NCBI GenBank assembly: GCA_030692685.1
Contig: JAUXZO010000005.1
Coordinates: 113,314-177,313 of the forward strand
DNA length: 64,000 bases
Source of the DNA: Acidovorax sp.
GTDB taxonomy: Bacteria; Pseudomonadota; Gammaproteobacteria; Burkholderiales; Burkholderiaceae_C
Reading direction: 5' to 3'
Both the position numbers and the translations under genes were made by a program. The notes beneath the pieces were generated by a model. It did no database searches. It worked only from the letters and a program-made list of their open reading frames with translations, and had not been told where the DNA came from. The stretch's first letter is position 1; every line of letters starts with the position of its first letter. Of the stretch, positions 9,564 through 17,228 are shown piece after piece.

Positions 9564-9938
9564 TGGCGCTTGGCCGCATGCCCTCTCACCCACCGTTCGG
9601 GCTGAGCCCGTCGAAGCCGGGGCGCTGCAGGGCATCGCTCCCAATCTGCCGCCCGCTCGGGTTGAGCCTGTCGAAGCCAGGGCGCTGCAAGGCATCGCTC
9701 CCAATCCGCCACCCGTTCGGGCTGAGCCTGTCGAAGCCGGGGCGCTGCAAGGCATCGCTCCCAATCCGCCACCCGTTCGGGCTGAGCTTGTCGAAGCCGG
9801 GGCGCTGCAGGCCACCGCTCCCAAACTCCCACCCGTTCGGGCTGAGCCTGTCGAAGCCGGGGCGCTGCAGGTGAGAACCCCTGGACAACCTCAGGGCGAA
9901 CGGCTTGGTACTCACAACAACAAATAAAGGCTTCTCGT
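9564..9938. repeat. 60-bp tandem array of REP-like half-elements
   Basis: Five direct copies with an exact 60-bp period begin near 9588, 9648, 9708, 9768 and 9828; each starts cccgttcgggctgagcctgt or a close variant. The last copy is truncated and closes with cctcagggcgaacgg (to 9908), a remnant of the opposite arm. The array fills the gap between isomerase and dehydrogenase genes. It stays open in several frames on both strands only because its period is a multiple of three; I do not call it a gene. Confidence 0.9.
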
Positions 9939-11102
9939 ATGTCCAGTCAAAGAAAGCTCCGCTACGCCATGGTGGGCGGCGGCAATGGTGCCTTCATCGG
10001 CGCGGTGCACCGCAAGGCCATGGCGCTGGATGGGCAGTTCGATCTGGTGGCCGGTGCGCTCTCGTCCTCGCCCGAACGCGCCCGCGCATCGGGCGCCGTG
10101 CTGGGCCTGGCGGACGACCGCAACCACGGCAGCTGGCAAGACCTGCTGGCTGACGAACTGCGCCGCAGCCCTGAAGACCGCATTGACCTGGTCAGCATCG
10201 TCACCCCCAACCACGTGCACCACCCGGTGGCGCTGGCGTTTGTGCAGGCGGGCTTTCACGTGGTGTGCGACAAGCCGCTGGTGCACACCAGCGCGCAGGC
10301 CGACGAGCTGGTGGCCGCCGTGAAGCAGGCGCGCACCGTGTTTGGCGTGACCTACAACTACACGGGCTACCCGATGGTGCGCGAGGCGCGCCACCTGGTG
10401 CAAAGCGGCGCCCTGGGCATGCTGCGCAAGATCACCGTCGAATACAACCAAGGCTGGCTGGCCACCGCAGTGGAAGAGGGCGGCGGTAACAAACAAGCCG
10501 ACTGGCGGCTAGACCCCGCGCGCAGCGGCAGCGCGGGCACCATGGGCGACATAGGGTCACACGCTGAAAATCTGGCCGCCACCGTCACCGGCATGGCGCC
10601 CGAGGCCCTGTGCGCGGACCTCACTGCCTTTGGCGCAGGCCGCCAGCTGGACGACGACGCGCAGATGCTGCTGCGCTACGCCAACGGCGCCCGTGGTTTC
10701 ATCGTGGCATCGCAAGTGGCGGCGGGGCTGGAGAACGACCTGCGCCTGCAGGTGTCGGGCACGCTGGGCACCATCACCTGGCGGCAGGAAGAGCCCAACC
10801 AGCTGGTGCATTCACCGGTCGATGGGCCACGCCGCATCCTCACTCGCGGCGCGCCGTGGCTCAGCCCGTCGGCCTTGCTGGCAGGGCGCATTCCCGCTGG
10901 GCACCCCGAGGCGTTCATCGAGGCCTTTGCCAACGTGTACCTGGGCGTGGCCGCCGATATCCGCGCAAGCCAGGCGGGCGCCGCCGCTGACCCGCTGCAT
11001 GCCGACTACCCCCGCGTGGAAGACGGCGCGCGCGGAGTGCGATTCATCGAGAAGGTCGTGGAGTCTGCAGCGAGCGAGCGCAAGTGGACGGCGCTGGGGT
11101 GA
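9939..11102 (+). CDS. Gfo/Idh/MocA family NAD(P)-dependent oxidoreductase
   Basis: Protein of 387 aa. N-terminal Rossmann fold with [10 protein letters not shown] (residues 12-21) and the family motif CDKPLV (about 110-115), where Lys helps catalysis. The C-terminal substrate domain has [13 protein letters not shown], containing the usual Asp/His pair. The Rossmann domain binds NAD(P)(H), and the family oxidises or epimerises sugars, inositols and their derivatives. Immediately after the isomerase-like gene and repeat array, so likely the dehydrogenase step for the sugar imported by the upstream ABC system. Only a weak ribosome site (AAAGG, about 9926). Substrate unassigned. Confidence 0.9.
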   Translation: MSSQRKLRYAMVGGGNGAFIGAVHRKAMALDGQFDLVAGALSSSPERARASGAVLGLADDRNHGSWQDLLADELRRSPEDRIDLVSIVTPNHVHHPVALAFVQAGFHVVCDKPLVHTSAQADELVAAVKQARTVFGVTYNYTGYPMVREARHLVQSGALGMLRKITVEYNQGWLATAVEEGGGNKQADWRLDPARSGSAGTMGDIGSHAENLAATVTGMAPEALCADLTAFGAGRQLDDDAQMLLRYANGARGFIVASQVAAGLENDLRLQVSGTLGTITWRQEEPNQLVHSPVDGPRRILTRGAPWLSPSALLAGRIPAGHPEAFIEAFANVYLGVAADIRASQAGAAADPLHADYPRVEDGARGVRFIEKVVESAASERKWTALG

Positions 11103-11184
11103 AGTTGCCAGTGCGGCTGCGTGCGTAGTGCAATGCTCGCAGCGCTTGGCCGCATCGAACGCGGTCAAACCTAATCAATGGCCC

Positions 11185-11259
11185 CATCGCACGCATCGCA
11201 CACATCGCACGCATCGCACACATCACACGCATCGCACACATCGCACGCATCGCACGCAT
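11185..11259. repeat. 9-bp satellite (CGCAYRCAT)
   Basis: About eight consecutive 9-mers alternate between cgcacgcat and cgcacacat, with one cacacgcat variant. This is a simple tandem repeat likely to vary in copy number. It lies downstream of the dehydrogenase gene with no coding role evident. Confidence 0.85.
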
Positions 11260-11710
11260 GACGCCATCGTGCGGATGACCTGCGGGCGAGCTGCTTTCGC
11301 GTGGCTTTGATGGTGTCCGTGAAGCCCCGTATCGCAGCACCGTTCAAGGATTGAACGCACCTGCGGATGCTGCGGGTGCACCTGCGTTGCAAGGCCGCGC
11401 AATTGGCGTGGTGGTTGGCGCGGTGGTTGGCGTGGTAATTGGCCGCGTCGGCTTCTCGAACCATCTTCAAAACACTGGGCAGCACCAGCCCGGTTGGCGC
11501 GTGGACCCCTGGGTCCTCAGGCTTCAAACATCGATGCGGATGGCGTGTGCAGACGCTTTCCTCACGGCGCAAATCCCACTCGCAGCACCCGCAGTCAAAC
11601 CACTTTGGGGTGGTGAGCCTCGCGACAGACGGACTTGACTAAAGGATTAAGGGTAAACCCTCGTTTTTCCAATAGTCAAAAAGTATCGAAAGTCCCTGGT
11701 AATTGTTTCT

Positions 11711-11739
11711 TTGTGTGTATGTTGTGTCACTAATACATA
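11711..11739 (+). promoter_or_regulatory. Candidate sigma-70 promoter for the pilus operon
   Basis: TTGTGT (11711-11716) and TACATA (11734-11739) are 17 bp apart in a locally AT-rich stretch, the best match upstream of the first pilin. I found no sigma-54 GG-N10-GC site. Tentative. Confidence 0.3.
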
Positions 11740-12015
11740 AGCACTATGGCTTGCAAGGGCTAGTTGCGCGATGCTTGCGCACCTTCTGAAGGAGAAGGAA
11801 GCGTGAAGAAAAGTAGGAGTTGGTCGTTGATTTCATTCAAAAAAACGACTCTTTTCGACCTTGCGGGTCTTCGGCGATTCCAGGCTATTCAGTGGGTTGA
11901 TGGAGGTACACGAAGTGTTGGTGCTGTTCAATTTGTGACGCCAGTTTTCACTTGTTTACATTCGTTACGTTTAGTAGTCTCGGCGCTCACTCTTATTTCA
12001 ACGCTTGAGGAAATC

Positions 12016-12867
12016 ATGCGATCACTTTTCTCCGTCCTGCCGTCTCGGCGCATGCACCGGCCCGCTAGCCTCCGAGCCGCGCAGGGTGGTTTCACCCTGG
12101 TGGAGCTGGCCGTGGTCTTGGCCGTCATCGGGCTCATCATCGGCGCCGTGGCCATCGGCAAGGATGTGCAACGCAACGCTGAGTACACAAAGATCAAAAA
12201 CAAGTTTGTTGATCAATGGGAGCAGGCTTACAACCAGTACTACCAGCGCACGGGTGTGGTGGTGGGAGATAGCCAGGTTTCGCCGCGGATCATGGTCAAT
12301 GGCGCGGCATACGTCGCGACTGGCACCAATCCCGTATCGGGGGGCAACATGCTCACTGCAGTCGAGCCCGCGCCGGTATGCGCGCACGCTCCTGCGGGGA
12401 ATGCGGATGTGCGCGACTCGGCAAATGCCTACGTTGCGACGACGAATGATCTTCGCTTGTACATGACGCGCGCCGGTATCCGGATGCCCCCCGGGCGTGC
12501 TGAGGGACAGGAGGATCTGTTTGTCTACACGGATACCAATGGCGCTCCCCAGGAAATTCAGGTGTGCTTCCAGTGGAATCGGCCTAGTAGCGCAGAGGGC
12601 GCTGGCAACGTAATGGTGTTAGCGGGGCTTACGCCTGATCTGGCTCGCATGCTTGATCAAATGATCGACGGAAAGCCTGACGCGCAAGAGGGGCGCTTCC
12701 GTCTACGAGGCATTGCGAACGGTACGCCGAACGGGCCGGGCGTCCAATGGTCTGCGAACAACACGTTTGGCCAAGGGGCTACAACGCCGACCGCGACCGG
12801 TGCAGGGCAGACGCGTGATGAAGAACAGGTCATCACCCTGACCGCCATTTACAAGATGAATCAGTGA
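12016..12867 (+). CDS. Long type IV prepilin-like protein, paralogue 1
   Basis: Protein of 283 aa; ATG 12016 with GAGGA at 12007-12011. Class III prepilin signal: a basic leader, Gly25 then Phe26 as the first mature residue (FTLVELAVVLAVIGLIIGAV), with Glu at mature position 5. The globular part begins RNAEYTKIKNKFVDQWEQAY and carries the block PGRAEG...QEIQVCFQW and LDQMIDGKPD. First gene of an MSHA-like operon and clearly homologous to the next two genes and to 30947. Probably processed by a prepilin peptidase encoded elsewhere and assembled into a pilus or pseudopilus. Which paralogue is the major pilin cannot be told. Confidence 0.88.
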   Translation: MRSLFSVLPSRRMHRPASLRAAQGGFTLVELAVVLAVIGLIIGAVAIGKDVQRNAEYTKIKNKFVDQWEQAYNQYYQRTGVVVGDSQVSPRIMVNGAAYVATGTNPVSGGNMLTAVEPAPVCAHAPAGNADVRDSANAYVATTNDLRLYMTRAGIRMPPGRAEGQEDLFVYTDTNGAPQEIQVCFQWNRPSSAEGAGNVMVLAGLTPDLARMLDQMIDGKPDAQEGRFRLRGIANGTPNGPGVQWSANNTFGQGATTPTATGAGQTRDEEQVITLTAIYKMNQ

Positions 12868-12889
12868 ATCAGGGCGAGGAATCAACATC

Positions 12890-13720
12890 ATGAAGCAAGC
12901 ATTCAAGCTCCCTGCACGCCGTATGCAAGCGCTGCGTCAAAAGGGTTTCACACTGGTTGAGCTGGCCGTGGTTCTGGCAGTCATCGGTCTCATCATCGGC
13001 GCCGTAGCCATCGGAAAGGATGTGCAGCGCAACGCCGAGTACACCAAGGTCAAGAACAAGTTCATCGACCAGTGGGAGCAGGCGTACAACCAGTACTACC
13101 AGCGCGCGGGCGTGGTCATCGGTGATAACCAGACCGCTCCACAAAACATGGTCAACGGTGAAGGACTGCCGTTAAACACGCGCTCAGGTCGCAATATGAC
13201 CGGATTTACCCCCCCTGGGGCTGTGTGTGACAAGGCGCTCGGTCGGGGTATGGTAGTTCGGGCTGGGGACCGTACGGACCTGCGTGCTTTGATGACCCGT
13301 GTCGGCGTTCGCATGCCGCCGGGCCGCGCCGAGGGTCTGGAGGACCGTTATGTCTATCTGGACAGCAATGGCAACCCACAAGAGATTCAGGTTTGCTTCC
13401 AGTGGAACGTGCCGTTGGCTGACAACTCCGCGGACAATGCTGTGGGCGAAGGCTCGGGCAACGTAATGATCATCACGGGTCTGACCCCCGATCTGGCCCG
13501 GTCGCTAGACCAGATGATTGATGGCAAACCCGATGAGCGTGAAGGCCGTTTCCGCCGCCAGGGTGTGCTTAATAACGAAGGCGGGGGAGCCATCAATGCG
13601 CCGGGGCAGGAGTGGAATCGCACCAATCGCGATTCCATCGACCCTGCCCACGCCCTGGGCCGCAGCTTTGACGAAGACCAAGTGGTCATCGTCACCGCCA
13701 TCTACAAGATGAACCAGTAA
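12890..13720 (+). CDS. Long type IV prepilin-like protein, paralogue 2
   Basis: Protein of 276 aa. Leader ends at Gly19, followed by FTLVELAVVLAVIGLIIGAV with Glu5. Over the first roughly 70 mature residues it is nearly identical to the preceding gene product (NAEYTKVKNKFIDQWEQAYN); the C-terminal part diverges but keeps PGRAEG...PQEIQVCFQW and LDQMIDGKPDEREGRFRRQG. It lies 22 bp after paralogue 1. The closeness suggests local duplication followed by divergence of the exposed domain, consistent with a filament made of several related subunits (inference). Confidence 0.88.
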   Translation: MKQAFKLPARRMQALRQKGFTLVELAVVLAVIGLIIGAVAIGKDVQRNAEYTKVKNKFIDQWEQAYNQYYQRAGVVIGDNQTAPQNMVNGEGLPLNTRSGRNMTGFTPPGAVCDKALGRGMVVRAGDRTDLRALMTRVGVRMPPGRAEGLEDRYVYLDSNGNPQEIQVCFQWNVPLADNSADNAVGEGSGNVMIITGLTPDLARSLDQMIDGKPDEREGRFRRQGVLNNEGGGAINAPGQEWNRTNRDSIDPAHALGRSFDEDQVVIVTAIYKMNQ

Positions 13721-13784
13721 CTGGTCTCCATCTATTTTTCATACCGCACCCCATCCGTATCGACTCATCGCCGGAGATTTTTTA

Positions 13785-14711
13785 ATGCCCAAATCCAATT
13801 CATTTCGCAGGCTTGGCCGCAAGGTTCAGCAAGGCTTCACGCTGGTAGAGCTGGCCATTGTGCTGGCCGTCATTGGTCTCATCATCGGGGCCGTGGCGAT
13901 TGCCAAAGATGTGCAGCGCAACGCTGAATATCAAAAGGCTGTCAACAAGTTTGCCTACCAGTGGAAGATGTCCTACGACCAGTACTACCAACGCGCTGGC
14001 GTGGTGGTGGGGGACTGCCAGCAGGCGCCAACCTACATGGTCAATGGGTCCGAGACCCAGATTCCGGCTGGTACCGACGCCTGCACACGGGCGGGGTCAA
14101 TGGCGGTTGCGGGCATTCCTGAAAATTTTGTGAACCGGGGGCTGAAGATTTGCAGCGGCCAGGGTTATGCGGCAGGACAGGCTGGCGTGGGTGATACCGC
14201 CTTGGCCACGCAGAATCTGCGCACCATCATGACCCGTACCGGTGTGCGCATGCCGCCAGGCCGTGGTGAGGGGCATGAAGACCGTTTCTTGTATATCGAC
14301 TCGAACGGGAATGCTGTGGAAATGCAGGTGTGCTTTCAATGGAACACGTCGGGTACCGCCAGTGGTGCGGGCAACGTGATGGTGATTCGGGGCCTCACCC
14401 CTGACCTGGCCCGTTTTATGGACCAGGTGATTGACGGCAAGCCCGACTCGCGTGAAGGCCGTTTCCGTATCCAGAGCCGTCCTGCGCACACTGCGGCGGC
14501 CGAAGCCAATGCGCCCGGCAATCAATGGGAAGCCAACAACACCGAAGGCAACAACATTGCGAACACGGCGGCCAATAGCGCCATGACCAACAGCGATGCG
14601 CGCCAGACCGTGACCAATACCAGCGGCAACGCAGGCGGAACCGCTACCGGGCGGACGTTTGACGAAGACCGCGTCATTCTGCTGACCGCCCACTGGACGA
14701 TGGAGCAGTAA
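13785..14711 (+). CDS. Long type IV prepilin-like protein, paralogue 3
   Basis: Protein of 308 aa; start ATG 13785 with GGAG about 10 bases upstream. Leader of 17 residues ending in Gly, then FTLVELAIVLAVIGLIIGAV with Glu5. Shares NAEYQKAVNKFAYQWKMSYD, PGRGEGHEDRFLYIDSNGN, VCFQW and VIDGKPDSREGRFRIQ with paralogues 1 and 2. It is longer because of a central insert with extra Cys residues (around KICSGQG) and an Asn/Thr-rich stretch near the C-terminus. It is followed without a gap by a TTG-started gene, indicating translational coupling to the assembly genes. Confidence 0.87.
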   Translation: MPKSNSFRRLGRKVQQGFTLVELAIVLAVIGLIIGAVAIAKDVQRNAEYQKAVNKFAYQWKMSYDQYYQRAGVVVGDCQQAPTYMVNGSETQIPAGTDACTRAGSMAVAGIPENFVNRGLKICSGQGYAAGQAGVGDTALATQNLRTIMTRTGVRMPPGRGEGHEDRFLYIDSNGNAVEMQVCFQWNTSGTASGAGNVMVIRGLTPDLARFMDQVIDGKPDSREGRFRIQSRPAHTAAAEANAPGNQWEANNTEGNNIANTAANSAMTNSDARQTVTNTSGNAGGTATGRTFDEDRVILLTAHWTMEQ

Positions 14712-15206
14712 TTGAACGCCACCCGCACGCTCAAGCTGGTAGTCCTGGCGCTGGCCACCGCCCTTTTGGGTGGCGGCGCCTGGATGGCGCACAAGGGGCT
14801 CAAGCAACTGGCTTGGGAGCGCCAGCAATTGGCGCAACTGCAGTTGGGGCTGGATAGCGCCCGTCGCCTGATCCCCGAAGTGCAGCAGCGTGAGCAGCTG
14901 GTGCGTTCGATCAAGGAGGTGGCTGCGCAGGTGGACCGCATGGGCTTTGATCCGTCGCAATGGGGGGAGCGCAGGCTGCGCCGTGCCCAAGGGCCTGCCA
15001 CCCGTGCAGAGGCAGCCCAGTTTCTGGGCGAGCTCGGGCGGGGCGGGGCGGGGCAGATTTTTGTGGCCGATGTGTTTGACATCGCCACGGTCTCATCGGA
15101 TGCAAGTCTCTTTCATCCTCCGCTACCGGGCGACCAGGGGCTGACGCTCGGTGTCACCGGCACGCTGCATTTCCAGACGGTGTCTGTCTCTCAATCGCCC
15201 AGGTGA
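14712..15206 (+). CDS. Single-span membrane protein, PilO/MshJ-like pilus assembly candidate
   Basis: Protein of 164 aa with a TTG start directly after the stop of pilin paralogue 3 (TAA then TTG). One N-terminal membrane helix (LKLVVLALATALLGGGAWMA) precedes an amphipathic, coiled-coil-prone segment rich in Gln/Leu/Glu/Arg (about residues 28-75) and a small C-terminal domain. Such bitopic proteins next to pseudopilin and secretin genes usually are PilN/PilO, GspM or MshJ components of the inner-membrane platform. The assignment rests on topology and position; no strong motif is seen. It has no cytoplasmic domain. Confidence 0.6.
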   Translation: MNATRTLKLVVLALATALLGGGAWMAHKGLKQLAWERQQLAQLQLGLDSARRLIPEVQQREQLVRSIKEVAAQVDRMGFDPSQWGERRLRRAQGPATRAEAAQFLGELGRGGAGQIFVADVFDIATVSSDASLFHPPLPGDQGLTLGVTGTLHFQTVSVSQSPR

Positions 15207-15209
15207 CCC

Positions 15210-16529
15210 ATGAGCGCTGAACATGTTTATCGCGTAGCCAACTCCGGATGGCTTCACTGCCACGGCCACCAGGTGCAGGAAGTGCCCGCATGGCCCCGGC
15301 TGACGCACAGTGCGCTGGTGGTGCTGGACCTGGATGATGTCCTCACAGACGTATGGCGCTTTGAAGGCAAGGCCGACTACGCCGCAGCGTTGATTGAAAA
15401 GCGCGTGAGGACCGAGGGTCTGGTCGAGGGTGCCGCTCATATCGTTATCCACCGCCTGGTCAAGCTGCCGCGCGGATTTCAGGCCTTCTTTTCCGCCGTG
15501 TCGCTTGATTTTTGGCAGCGTTGCACGCAGTGGGCTCAGGAGCAAGACGATCACTGCATCGTAATGATGGCATCCGGTTTGCTGTGCCACGGTGTGAGCG
15601 TGGGTAATGCGCGTTTGATGTTGTCTCAGCGGCGGTTGATGTGTTTCGCTCAAACGGAAGCGGGCATGGTTTTCGGTTCGACCCAGGCCCTCGGTTCGGG
15701 CGCGTCGGCCATGACAAGCGCGGCGCAGGTGCTTGTGGCCAACAACAATGCTCTTTTGTCCCGCCTGGGGCTTGAAACCGTGGAGTGGGGCACGTTGTGG
15801 TCCACACAGCCGAGCGACAGCGAAACCTGTCTCGTTGCAGTGCGCGCCGTGTTGGGTGGCGCTCCTGTCGTGATGCCTGCGCGAGAGCTAGCCCTTGCGG
15901 GCGAGCGTGTGCAGACCGTCATGCCCGCGCTGGCGCGCGAAGCGGCGGGTCGCCATCCCCTCAACCCCATTGTGGAAACAGTAGCGTGGCGTGCCGAGCG
16001 CTGGGTGGCCCCCATCACGGTGGTGACTGCGCTGGTGGGGCTGGTGCTGGCGATTGTTGGCGTGCTGGTGGGGCAGATGGCCGAACAGCAGCGGTCCGCA
16101 GGGTTGAACCAACAAGCCGAACTGACGGCTTTGCAAGACCGCATCCAGGCAGTCTCGACGGTAGAGGCGCCCCAGAAATTGCTTCCGGTGGCTGAGTTTT
16201 CGCGCACCTTGGATGAAGGCGCGCGGCATGACCCGGTGGCCTTTATGTCGTTGTTGAAGGCGTCGGCGGGCAATGACATCCGCATCCAGCGGGTGCGTCT
16301 GGAGTCTGCAGCGGGGCTGGCGCGCGTTCGGGCGTTTCGGGTGGATGGCGTGATTGCTCCGGGCGCATCGGCCTCGGTCACGCGTTGGGTGTCTCAGATG
16401 ACAGCGTCCGGCTGGAAGCTCAAAGCCGTGGACCCCACCTATACCGTGCCCGGAGCCTTCTCATATGAGCTGGTTGCCACAGCAGCAACAACAGCAGCAG
16501 CACCAGAAGCAGGAAATTTGAAACCATGA
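15210..16529 (+). CDS. MshI/GspL-like inner-membrane assembly protein
   Basis: Protein of 439 aa. A soluble N-terminal domain of about 260 residues would lie in the cytoplasm, comparable to actin-like PilM/GspL/MshI domains, though I do not see clean phosphate-binding motifs. It is followed by a membrane helix (VVTALVGLVLAIVGVLVGQM, about 270-290). A periplasmic part follows with a coiled segment (QAELTALQDRIQAV) and a ferredoxin-like C-terminal region. It ends in an Ala/Thr-rich tail encoded by cag/aca triplets and overlaps the next gene by 4 bases. Function is inferred from operon position. Confidence 0.6.
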   Translation: MSAEHVYRVANSGWLHCHGHQVQEVPAWPRLTHSALVVLDLDDVLTDVWRFEGKADYAAALIEKRVRTEGLVEGAAHIVIHRLVKLPRGFQAFFSAVSLDFWQRCTQWAQEQDDHCIVMMASGLLCHGVSVGNARLMLSQRRLMCFAQTEAGMVFGSTQALGSGASAMTSAAQVLVANNNALLSRLGLETVEWGTLWSTQPSDSETCLVAVRAVLGGAPVVMPARELALAGERVQTVMPALAREAAGRHPLNPIVETVAWRAERWVAPITVVTALVGLVLAIVGVLVGQMAEQQRSAGLNQQAELTALQDRIQAVSTVEAPQKLLPVAEFSRTLDEGARHDPVAFMSLLKASAGNDIRIQRVRLESAAGLARVRAFRVDGVIAPGASASVTRWVSQMTASGWKLKAVDPTYTVPGAFSYELVATAATTAAAPEAGNLKP

Positions 16530-17113
16530 AATACGCAGCCTTGCTTCTGAACGGTCTGGCCATTCTTCTACTGGGATGGGGACTGTATGGGGTGTTCCAG
16601 TTGACGCAGGCGCGCACGCCATCGGTGCGCCCCCTGACGATGGAGCTGTCACCTCTGCCCCTGGCCCTGCGCAATGACCAGGCGCGCGTGGTGGATGCCT
16701 TTGGCGCCATGTCTCGCATCCAGACGCAGACGGCCAGCGCGGGCACGGATCCGCAAAGGCTGATTGCATTGCCTGTGCCCGGTAGCGATGTCGTCGGTAG
16801 TGTGCAGATGCCGCGCCGGTCGCTGTCAGTGCATCTGGACAACCTTGGCGCCGAGACACAGTCGGTCGTCATTGATGGTCACCTGGCGCGCCAGGGTACG
16901 CGCCTGGATGGCGGCGGACGCGTTGTTCGTGTGCGCCCCAACGAAGCGGTGGTAACGGAGAGGCTGGGGCGCCAGACGCTGGTATTGCCTGCGGATGAGA
17001 TGCGGGTAGGGACGTTGCGCTGGCCCGACGGCTCACTGGCAAGCGTCAACACCCAGGAATTCCGCACAGGACTGCCGGGCGGCCAGCCGGGTCCGATCAG
17101 GAGCCTTCCATGA
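16526..17113 (+). CDS. Bitopic membrane protein, MshK/GspC-like candidate
   Basis: Protein of 195 aa. An N-terminal membrane helix (LLLNGLAILLLGWGLYGVFQ) precedes a Pro/Leu-rich linker and a small domain with HLDNLGAETQSVVIDGHLAR...LVLPADEMRVGTLRW. The recurring beta pattern with a short conserved turn resembles the homology-region domain of GspC/PilP/MshK proteins, which link the platform to the secretin. It lies directly before the secretin gene, the usual place for that role. Starts in a 4-base overlap with the preceding gene. Assigned by architecture and context only. Confidence 0.55.
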   Translation: MKYAALLLNGLAILLLGWGLYGVFQLTQARTPSVRPLTMELSPLPLALRNDQARVVDAFGAMSRIQTQTASAGTDPQRLIALPVPGSDVVGSVQMPRRSLSVHLDNLGAETQSVVIDGHLARQGTRLDGGGRVVRVRPNEAVVTERLGRQTLVLPADEMRVGTLRWPDGSLASVNTQEFRTGLPGGQPGPIRSLP

Positions 17114-17228
17114 CGCGGGTAGCTTGCGCAAAGCGGGGCCAGGGTGCCATCGGGCCCCTCGCGCCCCAGCACCCAGGTTTTTCTCATGAAATTTCAAGAA
17201 TCACGCTAGTAGCGCCAAGGACAGCGAT

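Larger units (their letters stand above)
11103..12015. other. Long intergenic region before the pilus operon
   Basis: No convincing gene in 913 bp. It contains a 9-bp satellite (11185-11259), a short ggcgtggtggtt repeat run (about 11404-11443), and an AT-richer stretch (11640-11760) with a possible promoter. A minus-strand frame at 11171-11572 and an upstream in-frame extension of the first pilin do not resemble protein families. From the candidate promoter, the pilin mRNA would have a leader of about 270 nt. Confidence 0.55.

Noticed and set aside
9588..9908. CRISPR array
   Set aside because: Units are directly contiguous 60-mers conserved throughout; there are no unique spacers and no cas genes.
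9520..9927. Open frames on both strands through the 60-bp array
   Set aside because: They exist because the repeat period is a multiple of three. The predicted peptides are pure repeat translations with no start signals.
11185..11259. CRISPR or iteron origin
   Set aside because: 9-bp units with no spacers. No replication initiator, DnaA boxes or partition genes nearby.
11171..11572. 133-residue minus-strand frame before the pilus operon
   Set aside because: It includes the translated 9-bp satellite and a His/Ala/Asn simple stretch. No family resemblance, and codon use is unlike its neighbours.
11764..12015. In-frame upstream extension of pilin paralogue 1
   Set aside because: Prepilin leaders are short, there is a good ribosome site before ATG 12016, and the extension is AT-richer with no protein character.
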